Shown here: positions 1 through 8,334 of the stretch, in pieces
How positions within the stretch are numbered: position 1 is the stretch's first letter
Layout of the letters: every line of letters begins with the position of its first letter
Source of the DNA: SIG565 sp045650565
Lineage (GTDB): Bacteria; Bacillota; Clostridia; Oscillospirales; Acutalibacteraceae
Length of the DNA: 34,391 nucleotides
Direction of reading: 5' to 3'
Assembly: GCA_045650565.1 (NCBI GenBank)
Contig: JAZRRG010000063.1
Location: forward strand, 1 to 34,391
The notes under the pieces: generated by a model
The model's input: only the letters and a program-made list of their open reading frames with translations
What the model was told of the DNA's origin: nothing
Database searches by the model: none
Program-made: the position numbers and the translations under genes

Positions 1-58
1 AATGTTTTTTCACGTATTTAATTTTTTCTTCCGCTGTATATTGTCTGTTCTTTCGCAT
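1..58 (-). CDS. 5' end of a transposase-like HTH gene (IS3 OrfA-like), cut by the left edge
   Basis: Reading leftward, an ATG at 58 follows a strong AAGGAGG site with a 7-base gap, and the frame stays open to the window edge. Only 19 residues are visible, beginning MRKNRQYTAEEKIKYVKKH. A short basic start followed by a Y-[ST]-x-E-x-K-x-K pattern is typical of the N-terminal helix-turn-helix of IS3-family OrfA proteins. Too little is visible for a firm family call; another small HTH protein is possible. The start itself is well supported by the ribosome binding site. No inverted repeat that could be an IS end is recognisable between this start and ligA. Confidence 0.4.
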   Translation of the reverse strand, partial: MRKNRQYTAEEKIKYVKKH

Positions 59-96
59 TTCTTTTCCTCCTTTTTTTATATTTTAACACATAAAGA

Positions 97-126
97 AAAA
101 GTAGACACTTTTTTGTGTCTACTTTT
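97..126 (-). terminator. Intrinsic terminator after ligA
   Basis: A 12-bp perfect stem (AAAAGTAGACAC at 97-108, GTGTCTACTTTT at 115-126) encloses a six-base loop. In the leftward direction it is followed by TTTTTCTTT. It lies just beyond the ligA stop and before the leftward gene at the window edge. Confidence 0.75.
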
Positions 127-156
127 ATCTTACACCTGCACGGAAGAGTCCTTTTT

Positions 157-2151
157 TTACAGCTCAATTAAATTTTTAAGCTCATCTTCGGGTACTATTC
201 TAACACCGAGCGATTCGGCTTTCGCCTTTTTGCTACCTGCATCATCGCCCATTAGCAAAAAGTCGGTCTTTTTTGAAACGCTACCCGAAACCTTTGCACC
301 AAGCTCTTGCATTTTTTCGGTCAGTCCATCACGGTTAAGGGTAGAGAACTTGCCCGTTATAACCACAGTTTTGCCAAAAAACATATTGTGCTCATCAATC
401 TCTTTTTTCTCTTGTCTTTGCACGGTGATTACCTTTAGTAGCTCTTGAAATTCTTTTCGGTTATCATCACTACCAAACCAATTATGAATTGCATCGTTTA
501 TTGTTTCGCCAAAGCCATCAATAACTGAAAAATCAAAGCCCTCATCGGTTTTCTTTAAAAATTCGTAAACATCGCCTAAAAACAAATCATCAATAATTTT
601 TGCCGCACTTTTGCCTAAAAGCGAAATATTCATAGCAACAAGCAGGGAGGATAGTGTTGTATTTTTGGCTTTTTCTAAAGAATCGCACAAATTATTGTAT
701 GATTTCTCCCCAAATCCGTCCATACTTATAATATCCTCTTTATGTTCGGGCAAACGGAAAATGTCGGAGAGTGTGCTTATCCAGCCGAGCCCCATAAATT
801 TAATAAGGGTGGCCTCGCTTAATCCCTCAATATTAAGTGCGGGCTTGCTCACAAAATGAGTGAACTTCTTAATTTGTCTACCTGGGCAGTTATCATTACC
901 GCAATATAGCACCTTTACTTCGTTCCCTGCATTTTGCGTTGTTTTAATAATAGTGTCTTTGTGGCAAACGGGGCAAAAATCGGGCGTTTTTACATGGTAA
1001 TTATCACGGTTTTCACTCTCACCCGTAATGTTCTTTTCAACGTGCGGAATTATCATATTGCGCTTGGAAACCGAGATTAAATCTCCAATTTTGAGCTTTA
1101 GGTTTTCAATAAATGTAATGTTATGAAGTGAAGCTCTCTCAACATTTGTATTGTCAATTTCCACCGTATCAAATTCGGCAATAGGTGTTAATTGACCTGT
1201 ACGGGATATATTCCAAACGATTTTTTTTAGTGTTGTTTCAAAGTGCGGGTCGCCAAATTTAAAGGCGATTCCGTCCTTGAAATGATGACTTGTTCTGCCG
1301 AGTGAAGCGCCAAAAAGGGTGTCATCATAAGTAAATACAACACCATCTATCGGGAAACCGAGCCGGTTTGCTGTCTCTTTAAGAGAATAGATTTTCTTTT
1401 CGGTGGTTTGCTCGGTGTCTACATTTGTAAGTGTGAAGTGTGGAAGCAATGCAAAGCCAAAGCTTTCGAGCCGTTTTAGCTTATCTAATTTACTGGATAG
1501 CTCATCAAACCCAAGAAGCACGTTAAAGGGAATAAAGGATACGTGCCTTGCAGCACACACAGCCGAATCGAGCTGCCTTACAGAACCCGCCGCTAAATTT
1601 CTCGGCGTTGAGTATTTTTCCTCATCAAGCTCTATTGAATCATTGATTTTTTCAAAATCGGCAACCGTTATAAACGCTTCACCGCTTATAACCAATGTAT
1701 CGGTGTAGGGGATTTTTTTCGGCACGTTAGAGAAAACACGGGCATTATGTGTTATGTCCTCACCGACCGCCCCATCTCCACGGGTTGATGCCGATATAAT
1801 TTCACCGTTCTCATAGGTAATTTTAACGGTAAGACCATCCATTTTAAGTCCCAAATAACCATTTGAAACCTGTGCCATAGCGTAAACATCGGCAACAGAT
1901 TTGGTCTTTGCGAGACTAAGCAACGGTATATCGTGCTCAACCTTTTTAAGAGTGCTAAGCACCTCGTAACCCGGGCGCTGTGTAGGGGAATTTGCCAAAA
2001 TGAGACCCGTTTCGTTTTCGAGCGCTGACAGCTCATCAAATAGCGCATCATACTGAGCGTCTGATAATGAAGGGTTGTTTTGATTATAATACTCATCGCA
2101 GCATTTATTTAAATATTCAACTAATTCTTTAATGCGGTTTAATTTATCCAT
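157..2151 (-). CDS. ligA: NAD-dependent DNA ligase LigA
   Basis: This enzyme seals nicks in duplex DNA using NAD+, in replication and repair. The 664-residue length fits bacterial LigA. The adenylation domain carries the KxDG active site as KMDG, with Lys103 as the AMP acceptor, followed by the STRGDG segment. An OB domain has the RTGQLTPIAEF and ASLHN signatures. A four-Cys zinc finger (CPVC ... C-x4-CPGR) lies near residues 390-425, then helix-hairpin-helix repeats and a C-terminal BRCT domain from about residue 590. The start at 2151 is chosen because GGAG lies 8 bases upstream; an in-frame start 39 bases earlier has no such site. The sequence is rather divergent around the Zn finger (CPGR rather than the usual CPxQ-type ending), and some clostridia carry two LigA paralogs, so this could be the secondary copy. 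Confidence 0.96.
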   Translation of the reverse strand: MDKLNRIKELVEYLNKCCDEYYNQNNPSLSDAQYDALFDELSALENETGLILANSPTQRPGYEVLSTLKKVEHDIPLLSLAKTKSVADVYAMAQVSNGYLGLKMDGLTVKITYENGEIISASTRGDGAVGEDITHNARVFSNVPKKIPYTDTLVISGEAFITVADFEKINDSIELDEEKYSTPRNLAAGSVRQLDSAVCAARHVSFIPFNVLLGFDELSSKLDKLKRLESFGFALLPHFTLTNVDTEQTTEKKIYSLKETANRLGFPIDGVVFTYDDTLFGASLGRTSHHFKDGIAFKFGDPHFETTLKKIVWNISRTGQLTPIAEFDTVEIDNTNVERASLHNITFIENLKLKIGDLISVSKRNMIIPHVEKNITGESENRDNYHVKTPDFCPVCHKDTIIKTTQNAGNEVKVLYCGNDNCPGRQIKKFTHFVSKPALNIEGLSEATLIKFMGLGWISTLSDIFRLPEHKEDIISMDGFGEKSYNNLCDSLEKAKNTTLSSLLVAMNISLLGKSAAKIIDDLFLGDVYEFLKKTDEGFDFSVIDGFGETINDAIHNWFGSDDNRKEFQELLKVITVQRQEKKEIDEHNMFFGKTVVITGKFSTLNRDGLTEKMQELGAKVSGSVSKKTDFLLMGDDAGSKKAKAESLGVRIVPEDELKNLIEL

Positions 2152-2178
2152 TATTCCACTCCAAAATTTGATATATTT

Positions 2179-2207
2179 AGTATAACACAAGATTAAAAAT
2201 AATTAAA
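2179..2207 (-). promoter_or_regulatory. Probable ligA promoter (extended -10)
   Basis: On the minus strand a TGT-TATACT extended -10 (2179-2184) lies 17 bases from a weak TTTAAT -35 (2202-2207). It sits 28 bases before the chosen ligA ATG. Confidence 0.5.
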
Positions 2208-2225
2208 TATATTTTTGTGAAGTTC

Positions 2226-2254
2226 TTTTTTTGTTCATAAATATATGGTATAAT
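2226..2254 (+). promoter_or_regulatory. Probable promoter of the fused ABC exporter (extended -10)
   Basis: TGG-TATAAT gives a perfect extended -10 at 2249-2254. The -35 position (2226-2231) holds only a T-run. The promoter is divergent from that of ligA and lies 31 bases before the ATG at 2286. Confidence 0.55.
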
Positions 2255-2285
2255 TAACCAACAAAAAGTTAAGCGAGGTAAAAAT

Positions 2286-4934
2286 ATGCTACGGCTTAAA
2301 AACATTAAAAAAGATTATATTGTGGGCTCGGGCAGGGTTGAGGCCTTAAAGGGTGTTAGTATAGACTTCAGAAAAAACGAGTTTGTATCGATACTCGGTC
2401 AATCGGGCTGCGGTAAAACAACGCTGCTTAATATTATAGGCGGTCTTGATAAATATACCGAGGGTGACCTTGTAATAGGCGGAAGACCCACAAAATATTA
2501 TAAGGATAGAGATTGGGATATTTATCGAAATCACTCGGTTGGTTTTGTGTTTCAAAGCTATAACCTCATCCCGCACCAAACGGTGCTGTCTAATGTAGAA
2601 CTTGCGTTGACGCTTTCGGGCGTATCCAAAAAGGAACGCCGTAAAAGAGCAACCGAGGCGCTCGAAAAGGTCGGGCTTGGTGACCAGTTAAACAAAAAGC
2701 CAAATCAAATGTCGGGCGGACAGATGCAGCGTGTGGCAATAGCCAGAGCGCTTGTTAATAACCCTGATATTCTTTTAGCAGATGAGCCGACAGGTGCGCT
2801 TGATTCGGCAACAAGCGTTCAGGTTATGGATATCTTAAAGGAGATATCCAAGGAAAAGCTGGTTATTATGGTAACCCATAACCCCGATATTGCGGTAAAA
2901 TATTCAACCCGTATAATAAAGCTGCTTGACGGTGAGGTTGTAAGCGACAGTAATCCGTATGATAGCGAAACGCCCATTAACAGTCAAAAACAACGGCGAG
3001 TAAAACGCATAAAGGGAAAATCAATGTCGTTCCTTACCGCACTGTCCTTAAGCTTTAACAACCTTATGACCAAAAAGGCACGTACCTTTATGACCTCCTT
3101 TGCAGGTAGTATCGGTATTATCGGTATAGCGCTTATTTTATCACTCTCTAATGGTATCCAGCTTTATATCGATAAGGTTGAGGAGGATACACTTTCTAAC
3201 TACCCGCTTACCATTGAAGAAGCATCAGTGGATATGTCGAGTATGATGCTTTCTATGATGGATGCGGATGGTACGAGTAATACTCACGAGCTTGATAAAA
3301 TCTACTCAAACAACATTATGACCGATATGATAAACGCTATGAATTCGGGTCTTACAACAAACAACCTTGAAAAATTAAAGGTCTTTCTTGAGAGCGATGA
3401 GAGTGATATTAAAAACTATATTACCGATATAAAGTACGGCTACTCAACCCAAATGAACATCTATAAGGCCGATACAGCAGATGGTGTATATCAGGTAAAT
3501 CCGGGCAAGGTTTTTGAAAATTTAGGAATGGGCTCTATGATGCCAAGCACACAAATGGGTGGTGCCGCAATGAAACAAATGTCTAATACGGATGTTTGGA
3601 AGGAGCTTGTTGGTGATAACAAATTGCTCGAATCACAATACGATATTGTCAAGGGTAAATTACCCGAAAAATACAACGAGGTTGTTTTAATAGTTACAGA
3701 GAATAACGAAATAACCGATTATACATTATACACCCTCGGTATGAAAAGCGATGAAGAATTAAAGGAAGTTTTAGCTCAAATGCAGTCGGGCGAGCAGAGC
3801 GATAAAGAGTTTGAAAAATCTGAGGTAGAGGAATTTACCTATGATGAAATTCTCGCTCTACGCTTTAAATTACTCGTAAATACCGATTACTTCACCAAGG
3901 AGAATGGTGTTTGGGTTGATAAGAGCGATGATGAGATTTATATGATAAATAAGGTTGATAGTGCTGAGGAAATCAAGGTGGTCGGTATATTGCGTCCTAA
4001 AGAGGGAGCCAGCGTATCAACCGTAGGCGGCACGGTGGGCTACACTTCACTTCTTCAAGAGCACCTTATAAGCCGTGTTAATCAAAGCGAAATCGTTAAG
4101 GAGCAAAAGGAACAAACCGATACCGATGTTTTCTCAGGTCTTCCGTTTGAAACCGATGAAGAAAAATCTTACACAATGGCGGACATACAGGCGCATATTG
4201 CCACTCTGCCCGCCGAGCAGCAGGCACAAATAGGCGGTTATATTCAGCAAATGGCTGCGGCAGGTACACCCGAAGAAAAAATTGTTGAGCTGTTAGCATC
4301 AAATATGTTCAAGTCATCTGACGCTACCTATGATGATAATTTAGCCAAAATGGGTGTTTCCGATTTAGCAAAGCCGTCGGTTATCAACATTTACCCAAAA
4401 GATTTCGAGGCAAAGGATACCATTGCCGATATAATAGAAAAGTATAACGATAATGCTGATGAGGCCGATAAAATATCCTACACCGATTATATCGGAATTA
4501 TGATGTCCTCCATCACAACAATTATAAATGCCATCAGCTATATTTTAATAGCGTTTGTTGCAATATCCCTTGTAGTGTCCTCGATAATGATAGGAATTAT
4601 AACCTATATTTCGGTGCTTGAGCGCACCAAGGAAATAGGTATTTTAAGGGCGGTTGGTGCATCTAAAAAGGACATTTCCCGTGTGTTTAATGCCGAAACG
4701 CTTATTGTCGGCTTTGTGGCGGGAATCATCGGCATTGGCGGAACACTATTGCTGATAATACCGATAAATGTCATAATTCAAAGCTTGGCAAATATTTCAG
4801 CGTCAGCACAGCTGCCACCTGTAGCGGCAATAATTCTTGTGGGAATAAGTATGTTCCTAACATTTATTGCGGGTCTTTTCCCATCTCGTGTGGCATCTAA
4901 AAAGGACCCTGTTGAAGCGCTAAGAACAGAATAA
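2286..4934 (+). CDS. Fused ABC ATPase / FtsX-type permease (MacB-like exporter)
   Basis: This is a single-chain ABC half-transporter of the MacB/LolCDE/BceAB superfamily, probably an exporter or envelope mechanotransmitter at the cytoplasmic membrane. Residues 1 to about 230 form an ATPase with intact motifs: Walker A GQSGCGKTT, Q-loop FVFQS, signature MSGGQMQR, Walker B LLADEP and H-loop THNPD. A first membrane helix follows at about 268-295. After that comes a large predicted extracytoplasmic domain of about 440 residues, rich in acidic residues and methionine. Three C-terminal helices (about 742-775, 805-830, 845-870) carry the FtsX signature ERTKEIGILRAVGASKKDI and end in PVEALRTE. The ATG has GAGG 8 bases upstream. 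It is transcribed alone, with its own promoter and terminator. The substrate is unknown; no two-component system lies beside it. Confidence 0.9.
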   Translation: MLRLKNIKKDYIVGSGRVEALKGVSIDFRKNEFVSILGQSGCGKTTLLNIIGGLDKYTEGDLVIGGRPTKYYKDRDWDIYRNHSVGFVFQSYNLIPHQTVLSNVELALTLSGVSKKERRKRATEALEKVGLGDQLNKKPNQMSGGQMQRVAIARALVNNPDILLADEPTGALDSATSVQVMDILKEISKEKLVIMVTHNPDIAVKYSTRIIKLLDGEVVSDSNPYDSETPINSQKQRRVKRIKGKSMSFLTALSLSFNNLMTKKARTFMTSFAGSIGIIGIALILSLSNGIQLYIDKVEEDTLSNYPLTIEEASVDMSSMMLSMMDADGTSNTHELDKIYSNNIMTDMINAMNSGLTTNNLEKLKVFLESDESDIKNYITDIKYGYSTQMNIYKADTADGVYQVNPGKVFENLGMGSMMPSTQMGGAAMKQMSNTDVWKELVGDNKLLESQYDIVKGKLPEKYNEVVLIVTENNEITDYTLYTLGMKSDEELKEVLAQMQSGEQSDKEFEKSEVEEFTYDEILALRFKLLVNTDYFTKENGVWVDKSDDEIYMINKVDSAEEIKVVGILRPKEGASVSTVGGTVGYTSLLQEHLISRVNQSEIVKEQKEQTDTDVFSGLPFETDEEKSYTMADIQAHIATLPAEQQAQIGGYIQQMAAAGTPEEKIVELLASNMFKSSDATYDDNLAKMGVSDLAKPSVINIYPKDFEAKDTIADIIEKYNDNADEADKISYTDYIGIMMSSITTIINAISYILIAFVAISLVVSSIMIGIITYISVLERTKEIGILRAVGASKKDISRVFNAETLIVGFVAGIIGIGGTLLLIIPINVIIQSLANISASAQLPPVAAIILVGISMFLTFIAGLFPSRVASKKDPVEALRTE

Positions 4935-4940
4935 TCAAAT

Positions 4941-4976
4941 AAAAAAGAGCTTTTTTTAGAAAAAAGCTCTTTTTTT
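4941..4976 (+). terminator. Intrinsic terminator of the fused ABC exporter gene
   Basis: AAAAAAGAGCTTTTTT and AAAAAAGCTCTTTTTT pair as a 16-bp stem around a TAG-containing loop. The hairpin starts 7 bases after the stop codon and runs into T-rich sequence, with AAAA on the other side as well. Confidence 0.85.
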
Positions 4977-5010
4977 TATTTGTAAATGGAGATTTTTGCC
5001 TTTATTTGTA

Positions 5011-5039
5011 TTGAGTTTCTTTAATATTTATAATATAAT
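5011..5039 (+). promoter_or_regulatory. Promoter of the glycosidase-like/ABC ATPase operon
   Basis: TTGAGT (5011-5016) is separated by 17 bases from a perfect TATAAT (5034-5039). It lies 38 bases before the ATG at 5077, directly after the terminator of the preceding gene. Confidence 0.65.
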
Positions 5040-5076
5040 TAAAGAGTATATACAGTTATATGAAACGGAGTTAGTA

Positions 5077-8000
5077 ATGGAAAAATATAATTTTTTCAAA
5101 TCCCTTTTAAAAAACAAAGAAGCAGTAGAACAAATGAATGTTGAAAGCTTTATTGCCAAGAGCATAAAGCCGGAAGATTCTTTGGTTATTGATTATGCTA
5201 AGGCGGCTTCAATAGACAAGGTGGGCAATTTATATTCCGCCAAGGTTTTGCGTTGCCGAATTGTTACCGATTTAAGTAAGCTTCCCGAAACCATACTGGG
5301 CTGTTATATGGTTGATGGCGGGGAACTCATAAAGCTTAAAAAGGTCGTTAAAGGTTGCCATATTGTGTACTATGATATTCTTTCTGATTACATAAATTTA
5401 ACCGGCAAAAATGCCGTACAAACATTTTTGAGTGAGCTGCTAGAGGGCTCAAATCACTTTAAGAATGTAATTGTAAGCAATAATATTTTCCCCTCACAAA
5501 TTTTATGGTCTAAAACCATTAGGCGAGAGTATGAGGAAAAGTATCACGAGGAAATAACCGATAAATTAGCGTTGCTTTTTGTTGATGCCAAGGGAAGCAC
5601 TCGCTTTAAGTCACGCTATTTTTCTTTACTGCATGAGTTGGTGGCACAAAATTTCTTGATGCCGCTTAAAAACATAACCAATGCTAACGGGGCAGAATTA
5701 TGCGGTGAGATGAACTGTGTTTTAAGTCCTATTTCTCAGGTGTTGCCCAATGTGTCACTAATGCCGTTTGCCGGTAGGTTTGACCGAATTATACTCCGTC
5801 TGCCAAGAGAATTATCGAAAAGTGACTTTATTAAGAAAAATGCAGGAATTCTAACCAATATAAATATGCAAAAAACGGTTGGAACTATATCGTATGAAGA
5901 TTTTCTTTCAATGTCGTTGGATGAGCTGAAACGTCTTGTAGACCGCTTGTTTGCAAATAATATAAATCGTGTTTGTATTGACCTGCCCGAACAAATAGAA
6001 GGCATAGCACAGGAAAAATACAATCAGATATGTGCACATATAAAGCGTCTTGTATCGGTGTTTTCTATGGGAGAACGCTTGTGCGATGTTTTGTTTTTAT
6101 ATCCTGCTTCAGCATCCTTTTCGGAGTATACCCCGATGGATACATCCCGAATTGTTGCCTACAATTCGGTAATCGCAAAGGAATTATCGGTGCTTTGCAA
6201 AAGCAACATTCCTTTTGATGTTGGCTATGAACAGGCGCTTGGAGAACAAATAGTGTGTGAGGGCGCAATATTGAGCGTAGGCAAGAGCACCTACAGTAAA
6301 TTGGTTTTGCCCTCAGCTGCAACGGTGTCCTACAATACCGCTAATTTTCTTATTGATTTTGTCAATAAGGGCGGTAGAGTTTATACCTTGGGCGAAAAGC
6401 CCCACCTTATAGACGGTGTCAAGAGTGAAAGGATAGAAAAGCTACAAAGCATTATAAGACCTCTCAAGAATGAGGAATTGTATGCAATAAGGCCAAAATA
6501 CATTCCCGTTGTGAGTGACTCCTCTATTGATGTTCGTGTAACAAAGTTGGCTGAAGCGGGTATTATGTACTTCTTTGCTAATATTTGTGCCACAGCCAAA
6601 AAGCCCACCGCAACTATTTTTACCTTTGAGGATATTGTTAATGTAGATATTGTAAATTTTGTAGAGCGTGCGGCAATCCTTAAAAACAAAATAGGCAAAA
6701 TCACAGGCAGATGTGCGGTTGAGCTTGATTATTACGAGCAGGGCAACTCTACATTTTTCCGTATTGTTAAGAATGCGGCTTATGAAAATTTGCGGCGCAA
6801 TCATAAGCTTTTACCGCTTGATGAGGTATTTAATATTCGCAGTGTTGCCCCTAACACATTAAGGTTTACCGATTGCCAGTGGCGTATAGGTCACGGTAAA
6901 TGGCAATCGGCTCCTGTAGAGAAAATAATTGAAGCCGTAAAAAAAAGGAACAAGGAGTTTTCGGCACAGTTTAGGTTCGGATTCGGTGTAAGCATGGGCT
7001 TTTTAACCGAGTCGGTAAAATTTTGTTGTGAGATGAGTAAGCATTTTGATATTGCCGTTAACGGAAAAGCCATAGAGTTTAGCGGCGATAAAAAGGTGGA
7101 TATAACCGGCTATATAAAGCTTGGTAATAATGAAATTTTACTTACCGCACAAAAGTGTATCGAAGCAGTAAGCACCGAACCATATGTTTTAAGTAACCTA
7201 TATTTAAGCGGTGATTTTGCCCTAAAATGCAATGAGGAATATACATATTCTGAGCAAGGTATTTTAACCAAGGGCGAGTTTTCGCTTATTTCACGGCCAG
7301 ACAGCATCAATTCTTATAAGCTAAGGGAAAACGGGTTTTGGTTTTTCGATGGCAGTATAGAATTAAGCCAAACTGTGTTGGTTGGGAAAAAAGAGAGCGC
7401 CATTTATAAAATAGCATTCAAGGATATTCAGTCGGTATATGCTGAGATTACGGTTAATGGAGTGTATGCAGGTATACTTGCATTTGCACCATACGAGCTT
7501 GATGTAAGCGACCTGGTAATTGAGGGTGAAAATGAAATTTGTGTAAAATTCCATTCGCTCTCATATAAGGAAACAAGGGACGAGAAAAATTGGTTGTGCT
7601 TTAAATCCTTTGGCGGCAGGTTAAGGGATACAGCCAATTCCTTCATAAGCTTTGAGGATGTTGTAAAAAGCTATCGTGATGCCGAGCGAGAGGTGTGTTT
7701 AATGAACGGCATTACCTTCGGCATTGATAGAGGTGAGCTTGTAGTTATTGCAGCACCCGATGGCTCGGGTAAAACAACACTTCTTAATATGTTGGCGGGA
7801 ATAGAAGGGTACGATACAGGCAGAATTAAGGTGGATGGTGAGGATTTAGGTGAGATGAACATAATCTCGCTTAACAACTACCGAAGAAATGCGGCGGCGT
7901 TTATTATATCAGGTGCCAACCTTATTGATACTATGACAGTGCTTGAAAATATAACATTGGCGCAGCATAAAAATACGCAAAAGGATGTTTTGCCTATACT

Positions 8001-8334
8001 CGAATCGGTGGGTATAGAGTCACTAATTAATAAATTCCCGTATGAATTATCTCAATATGATAAGCAGCGTGTGGCTATTGCCCGTGCGCTATTAAGAGAA
8101 GTACGGTTTATCTTATGTGATGAGCCGTTTGGTGCTTTAGATTATAAGGCGGGTAATGAACTGCTATGTATGCTTAAGAATGTATGCAAATCTACAGGCA
8201 AAACGGTAATAATCGCAACCAATAATTTTGCTGTGTGCGATGCGGCTGATAGGGTAATCAAGCTTAAAAACGGAAAACTATCGGCAAATATTGTAAACGA
8301 AAAGCCGATTTCACCCGAAGGGATTGAGTGGTAA
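5077..8334 (+). CDS. Glycoside-hydrolase-like protein fused to a degenerate ABC ATPase domain
   Basis: The product is 1085 residues with no signal peptide. Residues 1 to about 520 follow the pattern of large GH106-like (alpha-L-rhamnosidase-like) proteins: an RREYEEKYHEEITDKLALLF segment, then RYFSLLHELVAQNF, then a Gly-Glu where relatives have a catalytic-face GH..E, and a domain ending FVNKGGRVYTLGEKP. Residues near 790-845 look like the jelly-roll sugar-binding fold (ITVNGVYAGI, APYELDVSDL, GENEICVKF). From about 855 to 1085 there is an ABC ATPase with Walker A APDGSGKTT (893-901) and Walker B FILCDEP (1011 on). The Q-loop Gln is Ser, the signature is LSQYDKQR instead of LSGGQ, and the H-loop His is Asn1049. 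The ATG at 5077 is chosen for ACGGAG 6 bases upstream; an upstream TTG in frame has no site. The stop overlaps the next gene as TAATG, so the partner is the permease. The ATPase assignment is firm; the glycosidase homology is by remembered pattern. Confidence 0.75.
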   Translation: MEKYNFFKSLLKNKEAVEQMNVESFIAKSIKPEDSLVIDYAKAASIDKVGNLYSAKVLRCRIVTDLSKLPETILGCYMVDGGELIKLKKVVKGCHIVYYDILSDYINLTGKNAVQTFLSELLEGSNHFKNVIVSNNIFPSQILWSKTIRREYEEKYHEEITDKLALLFVDAKGSTRFKSRYFSLLHELVAQNFLMPLKNITNANGAELCGEMNCVLSPISQVLPNVSLMPFAGRFDRIILRLPRELSKSDFIKKNAGILTNINMQKTVGTISYEDFLSMSLDELKRLVDRLFANNINRVCIDLPEQIEGIAQEKYNQICAHIKRLVSVFSMGERLCDVLFLYPASASFSEYTPMDTSRIVAYNSVIAKELSVLCKSNIPFDVGYEQALGEQIVCEGAILSVGKSTYSKLVLPSAATVSYNTANFLIDFVNKGGRVYTLGEKPHLIDGVKSERIEKLQSIIRPLKNEELYAIRPKYIPVVSDSSIDVRVTKLAEAGIMYFFANICATAKKPTATIFTFEDIVNVDIVNFVERAAILKNKIGKITGRCAVELDYYEQGNSTFFRIVKNAAYENLRRNHKLLPLDEVFNIRSVAPNTLRFTDCQWRIGHGKWQSAPVEKIIEAVKKRNKEFSAQFRFGFGVSMGFLTESVKFCCEMSKHFDIAVNGKAIEFSGDKKVDITGYIKLGNNEILLTAQKCIEAVSTEPYVLSNLYLSGDFALKCNEEYTYSEQGILTKGEFSLISRPDSINSYKLRENGFWFFDGSIELSQTVLVGKKESAIYKIAFKDIQSVYAEITVNGVYAGILAFAPYELDVSDLVIEGENEICVKFHSLSYKETRDEKNWLCFKSFGGRLRDTANSFISFEDVVKSYRDAEREVCLMNGITFGIDRGELVVIAAPDGSGKTTLLNMLAGIEGYDTGRIKVDGEDLGEMNIISLNNYRRNAAAFIISGANLIDTMTVLENITLAQHKNTQKDVLPILESVGIESLINKFPYELSQYDKQRVAIARALLREVRFILCDEPFGALDYKAGNELLCMLKNVCKSTGKTVIIATNNFAVCDAADRVIKLKNGKLSANIVNEKPISPEGIEW

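Noticed and set aside
5077..8334. A frameshift or misjoined pair of genes rather than a true fusion
   Set aside because: The reading frame runs without a stop or a codon-bias break through the junction near 7640, there is no internal ribosome binding site or start at the ATPase part, and the ATPase follows the jelly-roll domain directly. Assembly error cannot be excluded from one sequence.
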